From the NCBI RefSeq assembly GCF_910589235.1, contig NC_060963.1, positions 62,001 through 126,000 on the forward strand: a stretch of DNA of 64,000 nucleotides, given 5' to 3'. The stretch comes from Vespa crabro (lineage: Eukaryota; Arthropoda; Insecta; Hymenoptera; Vespidae). The position numbers and the translations under genes were made by a program. Position 1 is the stretch's first letter. The number at the start of each line of letters is the position of its first letter. The notes beneath the pieces are model-generated. The model worked only from the letters and a program-made list of their open reading frames with translations. It was not told where the DNA came from and did not search any database. Of this stretch, positions 1 through 11,903 are shown in pieces.

Positions 1-305
1 GTATACGTGACGAAAGATCGTCCGACCGAGGGACATTTTTCATAATCTATTCCACGAAAGTATCACGAGTAATAAAGGGTTAATACGGTAATCGCATAAG
101 ACGACAAACGGTTAGATCGGAGAGAATAGATTACGGTCTCGGTTGACGGTGCGTTTCAATTTCGTCGCGAATTAAGCCGGAATAGCGAGTAATTGACGCG
201 GGCCTATGGATTTAAGGGAAATATTTTTCTGACCATTTCCCAACGATCTTTGACAAGCGGATCTTTTATAACGTCTGCTTGTCGACCGATGGAGATAGGG
301 ATACT

Positions 306-310
<5 letters not shown>

Positions 311-348
<38 letters not shown>
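311..348. repeat. (GA)19 microsatellite
   Basis: A perfect dinucleotide array of 38 bases upstream of the senseless-like gene. Confidence 0.95.
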
Positions 349-351
<3 letters not shown>

Positions 352-1151
352 AAAGAAAATATGTTGTGCACGACTGGGAGGTAATTGTCGAATAATTTAA
401 TACGACTTAATCGCGTTGCGAGAAGTCGAGGAAGAATTGCGCATTCCTTTCAAGAAAATCAACACATTCCAGGGAAGTTTACGATCCGCGAGACATCGAT
501 AATCTCGTTTCGTTATCACCTACGCCAAAAATATGCTGCGAATTAACGCAAAGTGATCGATTCAAAATACGGCAAGCATGCCGTAGGATGTCTGCGACGT
601 CACCTTTTTACGTCTTCTTCCAATTCAAACGCGATGAAAGCTTTTTGAATGAAAACGTTTTCAAAAAAGTAAATGCGTCGATTCGACGAAAATAAAACAT
701 TCGCCTTAAGTCCGTTGTTATTCTGCTCGTGCATTATCGTTCGCGAATGTCGTTGCACCAAAAATTCAACCTTATCTATCGACTTTCGTTATCGCCGATA
801 AATGGAACGGATTTAATTCCTCTTGAAAACACATAATCTCTCTCCCTCCCTCCTCTCTCTTTCTTTCTTTTTCATTTACTTTTTCTCTCCTTATCGCAGT
901 ATCTGTAGTAAAGAGATGTAATGAAAATATAAAGAACCATTATTGAGATTGAAAGACCGTTCGTTCGGTGAAGTCACAAACGAGAAAAAGGCGGTGAATG
1001 GTAGTCCAGAAAAATCAGAAAAGTAGTAGGACTTTCTCGTCTTAGTAATCGGAAAAACACGCGCGTGAGATCGCGCGTAAAACGCGCGTGTACCGCTGAT
1101 ACACGGTGAATCTCATACGCGTAGCACGTCGGACGTGCGCGCGCGTTTTCT

Positions 1152-1153
<2 letters not shown>

Positions 1154-1210
<57 letters not shown>
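1154..1210. repeat. (CT)28 microsatellite
   Basis: A long, almost perfect CT array upstream of the senseless-like gene. GAGAG on the opposite strand is the GAGA-factor motif, so promoter-proximal use is possible but not shown. Confidence 0.95.
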
Positions 1211-1215
<5 letters not shown>

Positions 1216-1706
1216 CTCATTCGCTCGCGTGGGAGGGCCGAGCACAAATATCAATCAGTGGAGTCAAGAGCGGAATCAGGGTGGCCGAGTGGTTCCACAT
1301 AATGCTGGTGAGCGCGGAGAGATGAGAGCGAGCGTGAGAGAGAAAGGAGGATAACGCGAGCTAAAGAGTGAGAGAGAAGAAGGAGAGAGGGAGGGAGAGG
1401 GAAAGGAGAAGAAGGAGCCTCGGTCACGCGTTACTCTACAACGAGAGAGAGAAAGATAGACAGGATAGAGATAGATTGAACGTACGTACATTCGAGAAAC
1501 ACACCCAACTGTACCACCCCCGCACAGAGTCTCTCGTCCGGGTGAATCGCGAGAATAAGCACGTAGCGAGTAGCTTCAAAGCACTCGAACGTTGCTTGTG
1601 GGAGTGCTTCGAGTGCTTGTGTGTGTATGTGCGGGGGTGGAGTAGGGAAGGAGGAGGCGTGTCAGATAGGCGGAGCCAACTTTGAAAATCCCAGCTAGCA
1701 TCCAAC

Positions 1707-1710
<4 letters not shown>

Positions 1711-1764
<54 letters not shown>
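1711..1764. repeat. (CT)27 microsatellite
   Basis: A perfect CT array about 0.8 kb before the first coding exon. It generates Arg/Glu-rich and Leu/Ser-rich artefact frames on both strands. Confidence 0.95.
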
Positions 1765-1769
<5 letters not shown>

Positions 1770-1827
1770 ACGCACACACTCACTCTCTCTCCCCTTTCTC
1801 TTTCTTTACTCATTCGTCTCCCACCTC

Positions 1828-1830
<3 letters not shown>

Positions 1831-1865
<35 letters not shown>

Positions 1866-1870
1866 CTCTC
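1831..1870. repeat. (CT)n microsatellite, interrupted
   Basis: A CT array with a single G interruption near its end, just downstream of the 1711-1764 array. Confidence 0.9.
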
Positions 1871-2564
1871 TAGAGAGGCTGATAAGCCGTAGAGCCGTGT
1901 GCGTGAATCCACACTCGCTCTCCCCTCTGAACCGCGTGCGCGCACTTACATATATCCGTCTCACTCTTCGCCGCGACTTTCGTCCATCGTCGTCGCATGG
2001 GAGTCCCTCGGCACTATCGGATCCCGTTAACGGCAGTCGCCGTCGAGACACCCGCTATAACGTCTCTCGCATCTCCGACACACACATCAAACCGGTGTGT
2101 CCTTATTTCTTCTCGTTCTTTCGCACCTACTACATCGGTTACTCTTAAAAACATCGAGAGCCCTTGCGATCGACGACGAAAGAATATCCTCCCCGACGTA
2201 TGATTTTTGTGCTCGCAAAGGGAATAATCGTTGGAACATCGCGAACATAATTGCAATGAGATCGTCTTTCGATTCGATCGAGTTTCGAGGGTGAACGATT
2301 TGAACGATCGTACCGGGTGTTTGTTATCGTATTTGAGGAAAGAAATGAGACATTCCAAAGAGAACTCGTATCGAATAGATATCATGTGGTAAAGATCATT
2401 TATCTAAAGGGTGTATCAAAGAACAACGTATTTGCTTTTCATCCGTTCGAAATTACTTGGTCGGATATATCAAAGATATCGCCAAGTACGCGGATGTTGG
2501 GTGCAGCGAGGAGAAAAGGAAAGTTTCCGTAAGTAGAAGGGAAAGACGAAAAAAGTGAATCAGG

Positions 2565-2772
2565 ATGATGGAAGTGCAGCAGCAACACTCGCCCGTTGGG
2601 GTAGGTCCGTTGGATTTTTCCCGAAGAGGAGTAGCCGAGACGTCAGCCTTCCGGGTCGTCAAACCGAAACAATCGACATCGTCGCTCGTGCATCAGCAAG
2701 CCGTGTCGTCGCCGGAAACTAATAACAATGAAAATCTTCAAGAAAATTCGCAGGTTTCCCTTGAATCCGAAG
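2565..2772 (+). CDS. sens: senseless-like coding exon 1 (residues 1-69)
   Basis: The exon opens with ATGATG at 2565 and closes at the donor G|GTAAGA (GT at 2773-2774) in phase 1. It encodes a Gln/Ser-rich N-terminus with PLDFS at residues 15-19, which resembles the PxDLS CtBP-binding motif with Phe for Leu. SAFRVVKPK lies at 27-35. No SNAG repressor motif is found at the extreme N-terminus, unlike vertebrate Gfi-1 but like fly Senseless. Confidence 0.88.
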
Positions 2773-3087
2773 GTAAGAGTTTTGTTATGCGTTATTATGC
2801 AATGATATCTAAGGGCGAACGTTATATCTAATGGGAGAGATAGAATCGAGACGTTAGGAAAATAATTGAGGGTAAAAATTCGGCCCTGTAGCAAATCTCC
2901 AAGCACCATTCGCCTATATCAACGTAGTCGGAGATATACCTCGGCAGATATACTCGCTACATTGTCATCGAACTATTTACCTAGGCTGTTATTTATGGGA
3001 CTCTATTACGTGCTCGTGTGTTTCTCGCAAAACGTCAAACGCCACGATTGGGCCACGTCACGGCTATTGGTTATTCGTACGCATAAT

Positions 3088-3118
<31 letters not shown>

Positions 3119-6041
3119 CACACGGCACTTTGATCGCACGCGCGAACGTATAACGCGTGTGCGTTGATGCGTGCAGGTGCGTAAGAGAGTCGAGTCGGGA
3201 CGCGATGGCCGTTCAACAGGTGAGGGGATGGATTAGACGGCGTGCCTATACTAATACTCCACTGCTAATCAGGGTAATAGGCTAACGTAATAATATCATC
3301 ATCCCACGCAGAGCCGGGCTAAACGGTTTAAGCCAGTAATTGCCAGGTGATGGGCAGATCATGGAGAGGGTTGACGCCTTCCATTCGAATCAAGACACTT
3401 GGAATCTTCCGCCAAGCCGACGATTTCTACCCGACGATTTCGTTTTCGATTTTGTCAATCTTTTTGCAAAATATCTTTTAGGCAGTATAAGTAAATCGAT
3501 TCGTTATACCGTCGCAAATAGATTCCAAAGAGATTGCGACGATACAAAGATCTTCGTTCGCATCGATTTGCATCGAACGTCTACCATTCGAAATCCCTGC
3601 GCGTTGTTTAAATATATATCACGGATACATATCGGAATCGAAGATAAGGAGTATCAACCAGTTCCGGGGCTAAACCTATAGAGATAATGGCGTGCTCACG
3701 AAGGCTTTTGTCATATTCGATTGTCATGTTTCGAGTTATTCGTAGAGAGAGATTCGGCCTGTACGCGTTGCTTTGACGATTTATACGAGCCTTTCATCGA
3801 TCGGCATCGACGAGTATATCGATACGATTGTCCACTGTCATTCTCATTCATGTATCGTTGGAGATCTTTTTACCGAGCTATCCCTTAGCATAATGTAGAA
3901 GCGTCAAAAGAAGTAGGTACATTTTTAGAGAACGGCCGATATCATTCGAAGAAAGAAAAGTTTTACATCTTTCGACTTTTCGGTACATCTCGGCGAACAG
4001 AAAATCACGATGGATTTACGTTTATAGATTTACGATGTAACGATAGCGCGGTATGCAGGATAAGCTTTGTACAGAACGAAGAGCGATATCATCGATGCTC
4101 GTTCCCTCTCTTTACCTCCTTTAACGGCGAACACGGCTGCATTACCTGCAGCGTGTGTACACGCTCTCGGGTATCGACGTTGTGTACACCGAAACGCTGC
4201 GGTCATCTTATCTCGCCGCGTGGTGCCTTTGCTATATAGGAAAATATGATTTATTTCTGATAATCCTGCGAGAATGAGATAGCCTTTGCGGCAGAGCCGC
4301 GGCGCAGCTAATCTCCTCGCGCTATCTCGGATTATCCCAGTCGTTACTATATATTGCCCGGATTACGGATTCCTTTTTCTTCTTTTTCTTTTTTTCTTCT
4401 TTTTCCTTCTTTTTCCTTTTCTTGTTTCTCTTTTTTTTCTTTTCTTGTTTTTTTTTTTTTTCTCCTTTTTTTTTTCCCTTCCTTTCGCCGATTTTCGCCG
4501 TTTCCTCTCGTATTCCTTCGTTCGGCCGTTCCATCGAAGCGTCATCCTATGGGATCTTTCGATTTCACCCTGAAAAATGGCCATCCACGATAAAGCGTTA
4601 CCCTTCTGATATTACGTCAAGTTCATACTGGAGCCTGCCGGATAGGATGATCGGTTGGAAAGGGGAAAAAAAGAAAACGGGAGAAGAATAGTAGAAAAGA
4701 AGAGAAGAGTAGAGAAGAGAAGAGAAGAGAAAAGAAAAGAAAAGAGAGGAAAAGTAAAAGAAAAGAGAAGAGAAGAAAAGGTAGGAAAGGAAGGAGAGGA
4801 AAAATTGTAATTCCATGCGATCGAGCTAAGGGATGCGGGCAAAGTCTTGGAGGCGCCCTTTACGGTGTAAAGTTTGGTATTCGTAAAGGTGCCAGGATGC
4901 CGATCAAAGAAACCAAGACGATGGATGTTCGTGGATAGGAATGCAGTTTCGAAGAAAGAGAGGGAGTAATAGTCGAGACAAGGTTGATAAATAGAGGAGG
5001 GTCTCCCTTCTTTCTAATAAAGACGCTCTTGTCGAGGGGTTGATCTTTCCTACGAACCGGGAATACCAAATTTCAAGTCAGGACTTGAGAAGACGTTACG
5101 GGAGTATTCGTAGCTTTTCGGTGTAACGCGCAACGCTTGAGAAACGCGCATGAACGATCTTGACAATTTTCTTTCCTTTTGCTTTTTGCCGATTGTCCCG
5201 ATTAGCCTCCTTCGACTCGTTGTGGAATTAAAAACTAAAAACTTTGAACAAGTTCGTCGATCTTATTCGTCGGCAATTGTTGTCCGTTTACATTAAACGA
5301 CACCACTAAACTAATCCTGCTATGCATAAGCGCGATATTAACGCGATATTTTATTTACTTTACTTATCCATACATTTTTTACTTTTAGGAGGATGCAACG
5401 TTCGTTTAATGTTCCCGAGACTGTGGGCACCGTTTGGAAATGCAACCGAGGTTACGAATCTTCCTCCCCTGCCAAAAAGTCACTCAGGTACGTTGGGATT
5501 GAGTCTGAGTTTGCGCCTGGGCGTAAAGTGGACGAGAAGTTTTCTTTCTCGGCGATATCTACGCTCGGTTCGACTTCCACCTCCGCCATGGCGGCTAGTT
5601 TTTATTTGCCAATCGTTAATAACGACCGGTCGGGATGATGATTGGGATAAATGGTAGCACGCGTCATACCGCGGACGGACATGGGCTCTTCTAACTCTTA
5701 CCGTCCCAATTGGAGCAGATTAGAGGCGCAGCTTAGGGATTCGGACGCGTCGGTCCCTTTGTACTCTTGTACGATGTCGGTGTCTCTCTATCCTTCTTTC
5801 TCTCTCGTCCGTACCTACCCTAAATTAGTAACGTCTTGTCATGTTAAACGCATATACTCTCTTACTTCTCTCTTCCCCTCTTCTTCCTCGTACACGTGGC
5901 TCCTCTTATCTTCGTGGCTCATCGAGATCAATCGAGACTCCTATCAGAATCGTACGCGATACGTTTCTTCTCGTTCTTCAATCGCTCAGTATTCTTTTAT
6001 TTTAACGCGTTGAAATCAGATTGAATCAGTTCAGATAGAGG

Positions 6042-6086
<45 letters not shown>

Positions 6087-7602
6087 GCTCTCTCGTTATA
6101 TAAACTTTCCTCTTCTCAACGATAGTCGGGCAAGTAAAATTATCAAAGAAATCGATATTGCAATCACAAATAGTATCGTCGGTATATATACTTTTTCGTT
6201 CTAACGAGCAAGATCGTCAGTCGAACGGGAGTATCAAGCTTAAATAGGTACTGACGGCTGGATGAAAAATCCTTTTTTGAAAACCCACATCTCCCTGTCG
6301 GTCGGTCTATTGACGCCGCCGTTGATCGTCGTACGTACACTCCTTTCCACGAACGAGCAGGACGGAAGGAGTTTGAGGATTTGTAGCGTGTTGGAGGTTT
6401 AATAGCGGCAGATCGCTACGCAGTAAACGACTGACGGACGACAGAAGATTAAAGTTGGCCGTTAACTCGATCTAATTGTCCCCCCGGCTTGGCCTTCCTT
6501 TATTAATCTACGTTCACGACCATCTTCGGCATCGCCGTCGTCGTCCCCGTCGCCACCTCGTTCTCCTTCCTCGTTATAAACCCTTCGCCCTCCCCACCTT
6601 TTCCCATCTTACTAAGAGCAACTTGGCTCGATCCTTCTCGTGCCTTTCGAAAAGTTTGCTTCGTAAATCTGACAAATGTTCGCCTTGAGAAGAAGCAGAA
6701 TTGCCCTTCTTTTCGATTATACAAAATCGAATTAATTTTAACGACCTAAGAAACGCACTTTGCATCCTTTGCGCAAGTTGCATTTGAGTGCAACGTGCCA
6801 TATGTAGGAGAGCACGTTCGTACGCAAGCTCTGCCAAAGGGCGGAGCGAGGTAAACCATCTGCCGGACGGTCGCTACGATGACGACTGTTTTTTTCATGA
6901 CTCTTTGCACTTTGCACCGTATGCTTTTTACCGCATTCCACTATATCCCAGATGTGGCATTTGCGTAAGCAGTTCTTCCTAACTCGTCCCGAGTCACATC
7001 TGTCCGGACTTCCTCTTTCTTCTCGTCATATTTTTATTTCGTTCCACTCTCTTCTTCTTCTTCTTCTTCTGTCTTCTCCTCCTCCTATCCCTCCCCCCTC
7101 CTCCTCCCCTTCTCCTCCTCCTCCTCCTCCTCCTCCTCCTCCTCGCGAAGATCCATTCCCTTTTTATCTTTCTTACGTTTCTTTTTTATTTCCTTCCTTT
7201 GTCACGTATATTCGGACGGATTCGCTCCGATTTTTTAAATCCACGACTTTGTTTTCCCGATTCATCCTTCTTTTGATCCGACAGCGACAGCATTTTTAAA
7301 CTTTTTCTTTTAAATCTTTAATTGAGTAAATATATAATTTATAATTTTACGATAACGAATAGATACGTCCTCTCATTTATTTCTCTTCAAATTATTATCG
7401 CAAACAATGACATCTTTTATCGTGCGCGTCGACGCATCGAGGATCGATTCTTGCTTTCCCTTGCTTTTAATGCACTTGGCGGATATTAATGCACCGCGGG
7501 AGAAAAAAAATCTATATTCATCGATCTTTCACCGACTACGGAAACTCTGTCTATACATTTATCTTCGGATAGAAATTGTTGGTATCTTTAGATCTACATC
7601 TG

Positions 7603-7642
<40 letters not shown>

Positions 7643-10600
7643 GTATACTTTCGTCATTTCTCTTCGCCCTTGTCCTCTCTCTCTCTCTCTCTCTCTCGCA
7701 GGCTCGCTCGCTCGCTCGCTCGCTCGCTCGCTTTTGTACATATTCATTTTTCTCGAACGCCCTGAGTACCGGGCGTGAGCGTTTCTCATTACATTAGGCC
7801 GCTCTCACTCACTCCTGCCTTATTTTGATTCGATTGCAAAGCCACCAGGAGTCACGATAATAATCGGCCCTTCGACGATGCAGGGGGTCGGCGTAGAGTC
7901 CTTTAAATGCGATTATCCGAGCACGGCTGTGCTATACGCGCCAGCACGTGACCGCGTGTCGCGTGCACGGATTATAAATATGATATACTCGGGGTGTCCC
8001 TTGCATACGTACTTTTTCGTTATATAGACGTTCCTGGATACATAGCAATATCAACCTTTTGAAATTGCAGTATCGTGCATAGATAGAGGAAGGATATAGA
8101 AATAAAAAGAGTAGCGGAAGACGGTCCAACGGCAGGCAGTTCCCTCCTACGATTATAATTCGGCATTTTCTTCCGATTTGTCGTTCGGTTCGATCCCATC
8201 GTAAATCACAACGGTACTTATCGAAGAGGATGGCCATCGACGATTATTAGAAATACCTATCCCAAATAATCGTGACGCGTCATATTCGCATCAATTACAA
8301 TATCGACCGGTTCGCGGAATATATTCTACCACGCTATTATCGCCTACGAATATGTCGCTGTCCGACTTTACACTGATTTCTATCTTTTTGACATTCGTGT
8401 TAATCGAGTTAATCGATAAATGAGGAAGAATGATTTTGCAAAGCATCCTTATCGGAGAGCTCTTATCGGACTTTAAGAAATTGTCGCGACGAAAGTAATT
8501 ACTCATTAATCGTAGAAATTCGTCGTGGTCGCGTCGAATCGAAGTAATGATGTCATCCCTTCCTCGGACGCTCCTCGAAGATCCTCAGCGTGATGTCTCG
8601 CTTAGCAAAGAAAGAAAGTAAAGCGTCTCGTTATTTTTTTTTTCTTTTCTCTTTTTTTTCTTTTTTTTTTTTTTTTTTTCTACGGACCGCTTAGGAGGAG
8701 TATCTATCATTTAGTTTCCTAATCTTCTTCTGATTTCCGATGATACATCGAAGACGTATAAGATTCGGGGACTTATTGGAAGAATAATGAAACGAATGTC
8801 TGTGAAAAATAGAAATATAGGAAAATGATTGTCTTCGCAGAACGGCTATCCTTCGGTGTTGGCCGTTTGGTTGGTTCACCGGCGACGACAAGTCCCTCGC
8901 CATCGCATTCGCCATGCCCGGAGTCCCCGGTGCTCGATCATCGTCGGGATCATTGCGCCGAGGTGGACGTGGACGTCGAAGAGGAAGAAGTCGACGTGGA
9001 CGTCGAAGAGGTCGGCGAGGAGGACGATCGAGACGCAGCGTCGAGTCCTCATCGTTCTTCCTCTACGCCATCGCCCACCGGTACGATTACCTCAGCGACA
9101 TCCCAGTCGCATCCGCCAAAGAGATCGGGCGACACGTTCAGCGTGTCGGCACTCCTCAGGCCTGATCCACCGTCTGCTCACCTTCAAAATGCCTCTCCTC
9201 ATCGTGACGCGGCCACGATCGGTCCTCATCCGACAGCACCATCCGGCTCCTCCATCCTCTATCCACCTCTCCATCTTCAGGGTGGACTTTTACCGCCTCA
9301 TCCTCACCATCCTCTCTCGTACCTACATCCTCAGTTGTTGCCTCATCATCTATTGCCGCCCCACTTGCACCCACTCCTACGTGGGGTCCATCCTGGACAC
9401 CCGGCTCTACACTCGACTCACACGGCTCACGGGCTACATCATCCCCATCCGCTCGCAGACGTCTACAGCTGCGTCAAGTGCGACAAGATGTTCAGCACGC
9501 CTCACGGCCTCGAGGTACGTAAACGCGATCGTCGCGTTATGGCGAATATATATGGTGAACGATCGTCCGTCCGAGCGCCCGACAAAAAAATTGCGTTTAT
9601 ATCGTTTACATCGATTATCTATCAAATTTCTGTAAGACCTTTATTTGTTAATACCTTTAATATATAAGAATTAGAAATAGATATTCGTCGACAGGTGCAC
9701 GCGAGGAGATCTCACAATGGGAAGAGACCGTTCGCTTGCGAGCTCTGCAACAAAACCTTCGGCCACGAGATAAGTCTGACGCAACACAGGGCTGTACACT
9801 CAGCGGAGAAGGTATTTGAGTGTAAGCAGTGCGGAAAAGCGTTCAAACGATCGAGCACCCTGAGCACGCACCTTTTAATACACTCCGATACAAGGCCGTA
9901 CCCGTGTCAATTTTGCGGAAAGCGTTTTCATCAGAAGAGCGACATGAAGAAGCACACGTATATTCACACAGGTAGGTGCGATCTGATCGCGCTAGCTAAA
10001 TATATAATATATAGTCGAATAAGGAAAAAGGAGCGAAATATCGCGAGTATAAACATCTATTCGAGACGAGGCATACAAATTTATCGGACCTTTGCTGGTT
10101 GTAGTTGGGAGGAATTAATTAACGAAGCGACTTTCTACGATAAATAATGCATCCAACCGTCTGGATGAAGTCAGTATTGTGCGCGAGACGATTCGCTCGA
10201 GTTCAGGCACATGTGGCCGCTTGGTTTCTGCTCGATGAATGGATGGGATGAGGAAGGGGAAAGGAGGAAGGGGGATTGGTCTGCCGAGCCCCACATTGTG
10301 AGTTTCGTTCGGTAATAATCGTAATGTCTTTCGGGGTGATTCCCCTGATCCTCTCGTCTTCCGTTTACCCCTCAGGTTCTTCACTCCCACGACTGGCCCC
10401 CAATTCCCGATCTTCGAATAGAATTTTACCGCGGCGATTATTGTCCGTGGGAAAAATGGAACAGGTTCATTCTTCCTAATCCCAGAGGAAGAATTCTCTG
10501 CGCTGCGCGATTTTACGTCGAGCAAATTTATCGTTTGTATCCTCTTTTCGAATAGATGACGTCGAGGCATTGCCTTTAGGATCGATTTCGATTTTTCCTC

Positions 10601-10752
10601 CGGCGAGTACTTTGATTCGATAATTCGTCTCGTAATGGTTTACGTTTATTTATCGGAACCGAATTCGTCCAATAGCGAAGACCGAGAATGACGGGGGTGA
10701 AAGCACGAAAGCACTTTTCTCTCTCTCTCTCTCTCTCTTTATACATAGATAC

Positions 10753-10795
<43 letters not shown>

Positions 10796-11515
10796 TCTTT
10801 CTGGTTCTTCGAAAGTGCGGAAGGGGTGGAACACTTGACACTTTGGTGTCTCGAAGCTGACGGAGCGACGGTCCTGAAGGAGTAGGTTCTCGTAAAGACG
10901 GGGAAGAGGAAGTAGCGAAGAAGAGGAGGTAAAGCGGGAGGGTTCCATTGGTGGGTCTGGGCTTTGTATCGTCTCCATGGCAACCCTCCCAATGTCTTAT
11001 CAAATTATCACCTTGTCCTCCCTTGTACTCCTCCCCCTTCTTCTTATCCTCCACGTTGCTTCCGTCGCTCGGCTACCACCTCCTTATTCACCCTCTTCAA
11101 CCCAGGCGAAACGGCCTCGGAAGGACTCGCTGAAAGAGGATACAAAGCGATGGTCACTTGCGCGGGCCCGCTAACAACCTATGGGACCACAAGGACAAGG
11201 GCTCGTGCGCTCGCGCGCGTGTCCACTTCGTTTATTTAGCGACGTCTCTCTCTCTCTCTCCCTCCCTCTCTCTTCCTTTCTTTCTCGCTCTTACTATCCA
11301 GCGTGAGGGTCGCAGCGGAACATTTAATTCATTATTCAGAGGGATGAAAAATTCAGCGACTCGACGTCCGATGCCGTTCACGAGTAACGCGTCGCAATTG
11401 CTTCGTGAAATGACGATGCACGGTCAGTTATTTTTTTTTTGTCGACGTTTCCACCCTTCTCTTCTTCCATCACGTTTCTATTTCGACGAAATTACTTTTC
11501 GATAGGATCAACGGG

Positions 11516-11573
<58 letters not shown>

Positions 11574-11871
11574 TCTCGTCGAGCGATCATGATTTCAAGA
11601 GACTCTTGTCCATTCACAAACGCGAGCTATTTCTATCGAGCACCTTTCAGTTTCTACAGCATAAAATATAAAAGATTCCTTGTTGAAGGAATTTACTGTA
11701 GGATTCTACGGTTATCTTTTTAGGCTCGTAAGATTAATCGACCGATCGCAATTTATCGTACTATTTATAAATTTGATCGTACTAGGTCAGATGCGAGTTT
11801 ATCGCGAGAACAAACGAAAAGCTTTTCGTCTTCTCTCAGACGACTTCGTCGGAGGTGCGTACGTGCGTGAA

Positions 11872-11903
<32 letters not shown>

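Larger units (their letters stand above)
1..2564 (+). other. Upstream region and likely 5' UTR of the senseless-like gene
   Basis: No gene is seen before the first coding exon at 2565. The stretch holds four dinucleotide arrays, a CpG- and GCGC-rich patch at about 1060-1145, and many short chance frames. An in-frame TGA at 2556-2558 lies nine bases before the ATG, so coding cannot extend upstream without an intron. The transcription start cannot be placed: there is no clear TATA box. A TCAGT initiator-like pentamer at 1255-1259 follows the 1154-1210 (CT)n array, but this is weak. A GTAAGT at 2529-2534 could act as a 5' splice donor for a transcript that skips the first coding exon. Confidence 0.5.
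2773..8840 (+). other. senseless-like intron 1 (about 6.1 kb)
   Basis: No exon or RNA gene is supported. The intron holds three CAGGTG E-boxes (3174-3349), a pyrimidine tract (4371-4486) followed by a purine tract (4657-4805), a (GA)20 array, CTC and CTCG arrays, a poly-T run near 8640-8679, and a Gfi-type TAAATCACA at 8202-8210. Long introns of such genes often carry enhancers; this is inferred. Confidence 0.85.

Noticed and set aside
1278..1312. TGGCCGAGTGG, an exact tRNA-Leu/Ser A-box-like sequence
   Set aside because: No B box GGTTCGANNCC at the right distance and no cloverleaf arms follow.
1276..2051. Several overlapping frames rich in Arg/Glu or Leu/Ser
   Set aside because: They are translations of the (CT)n/(GA)n arrays and have no real protein character.
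8161..8215. GGTTCGATCCC, a tRNA B-box-like sequence
   Set aside because: No A box, acceptor stem or anticodon arm in the preceding 80 bases.
8914..9165. Arg/Gly-rich frame resembling an RGG protein
   Set aside because: It overlaps senseless-like exon 2 in another frame and results from the repeated GAC-GTC-GAA units that encode the acidic stretch.
9515..9667. Read-through of exon 2 into intron 2 as a longer protein
   Set aside because: The finger is completed only by splicing to 9695, with perfect phase and a clear donor and acceptor.
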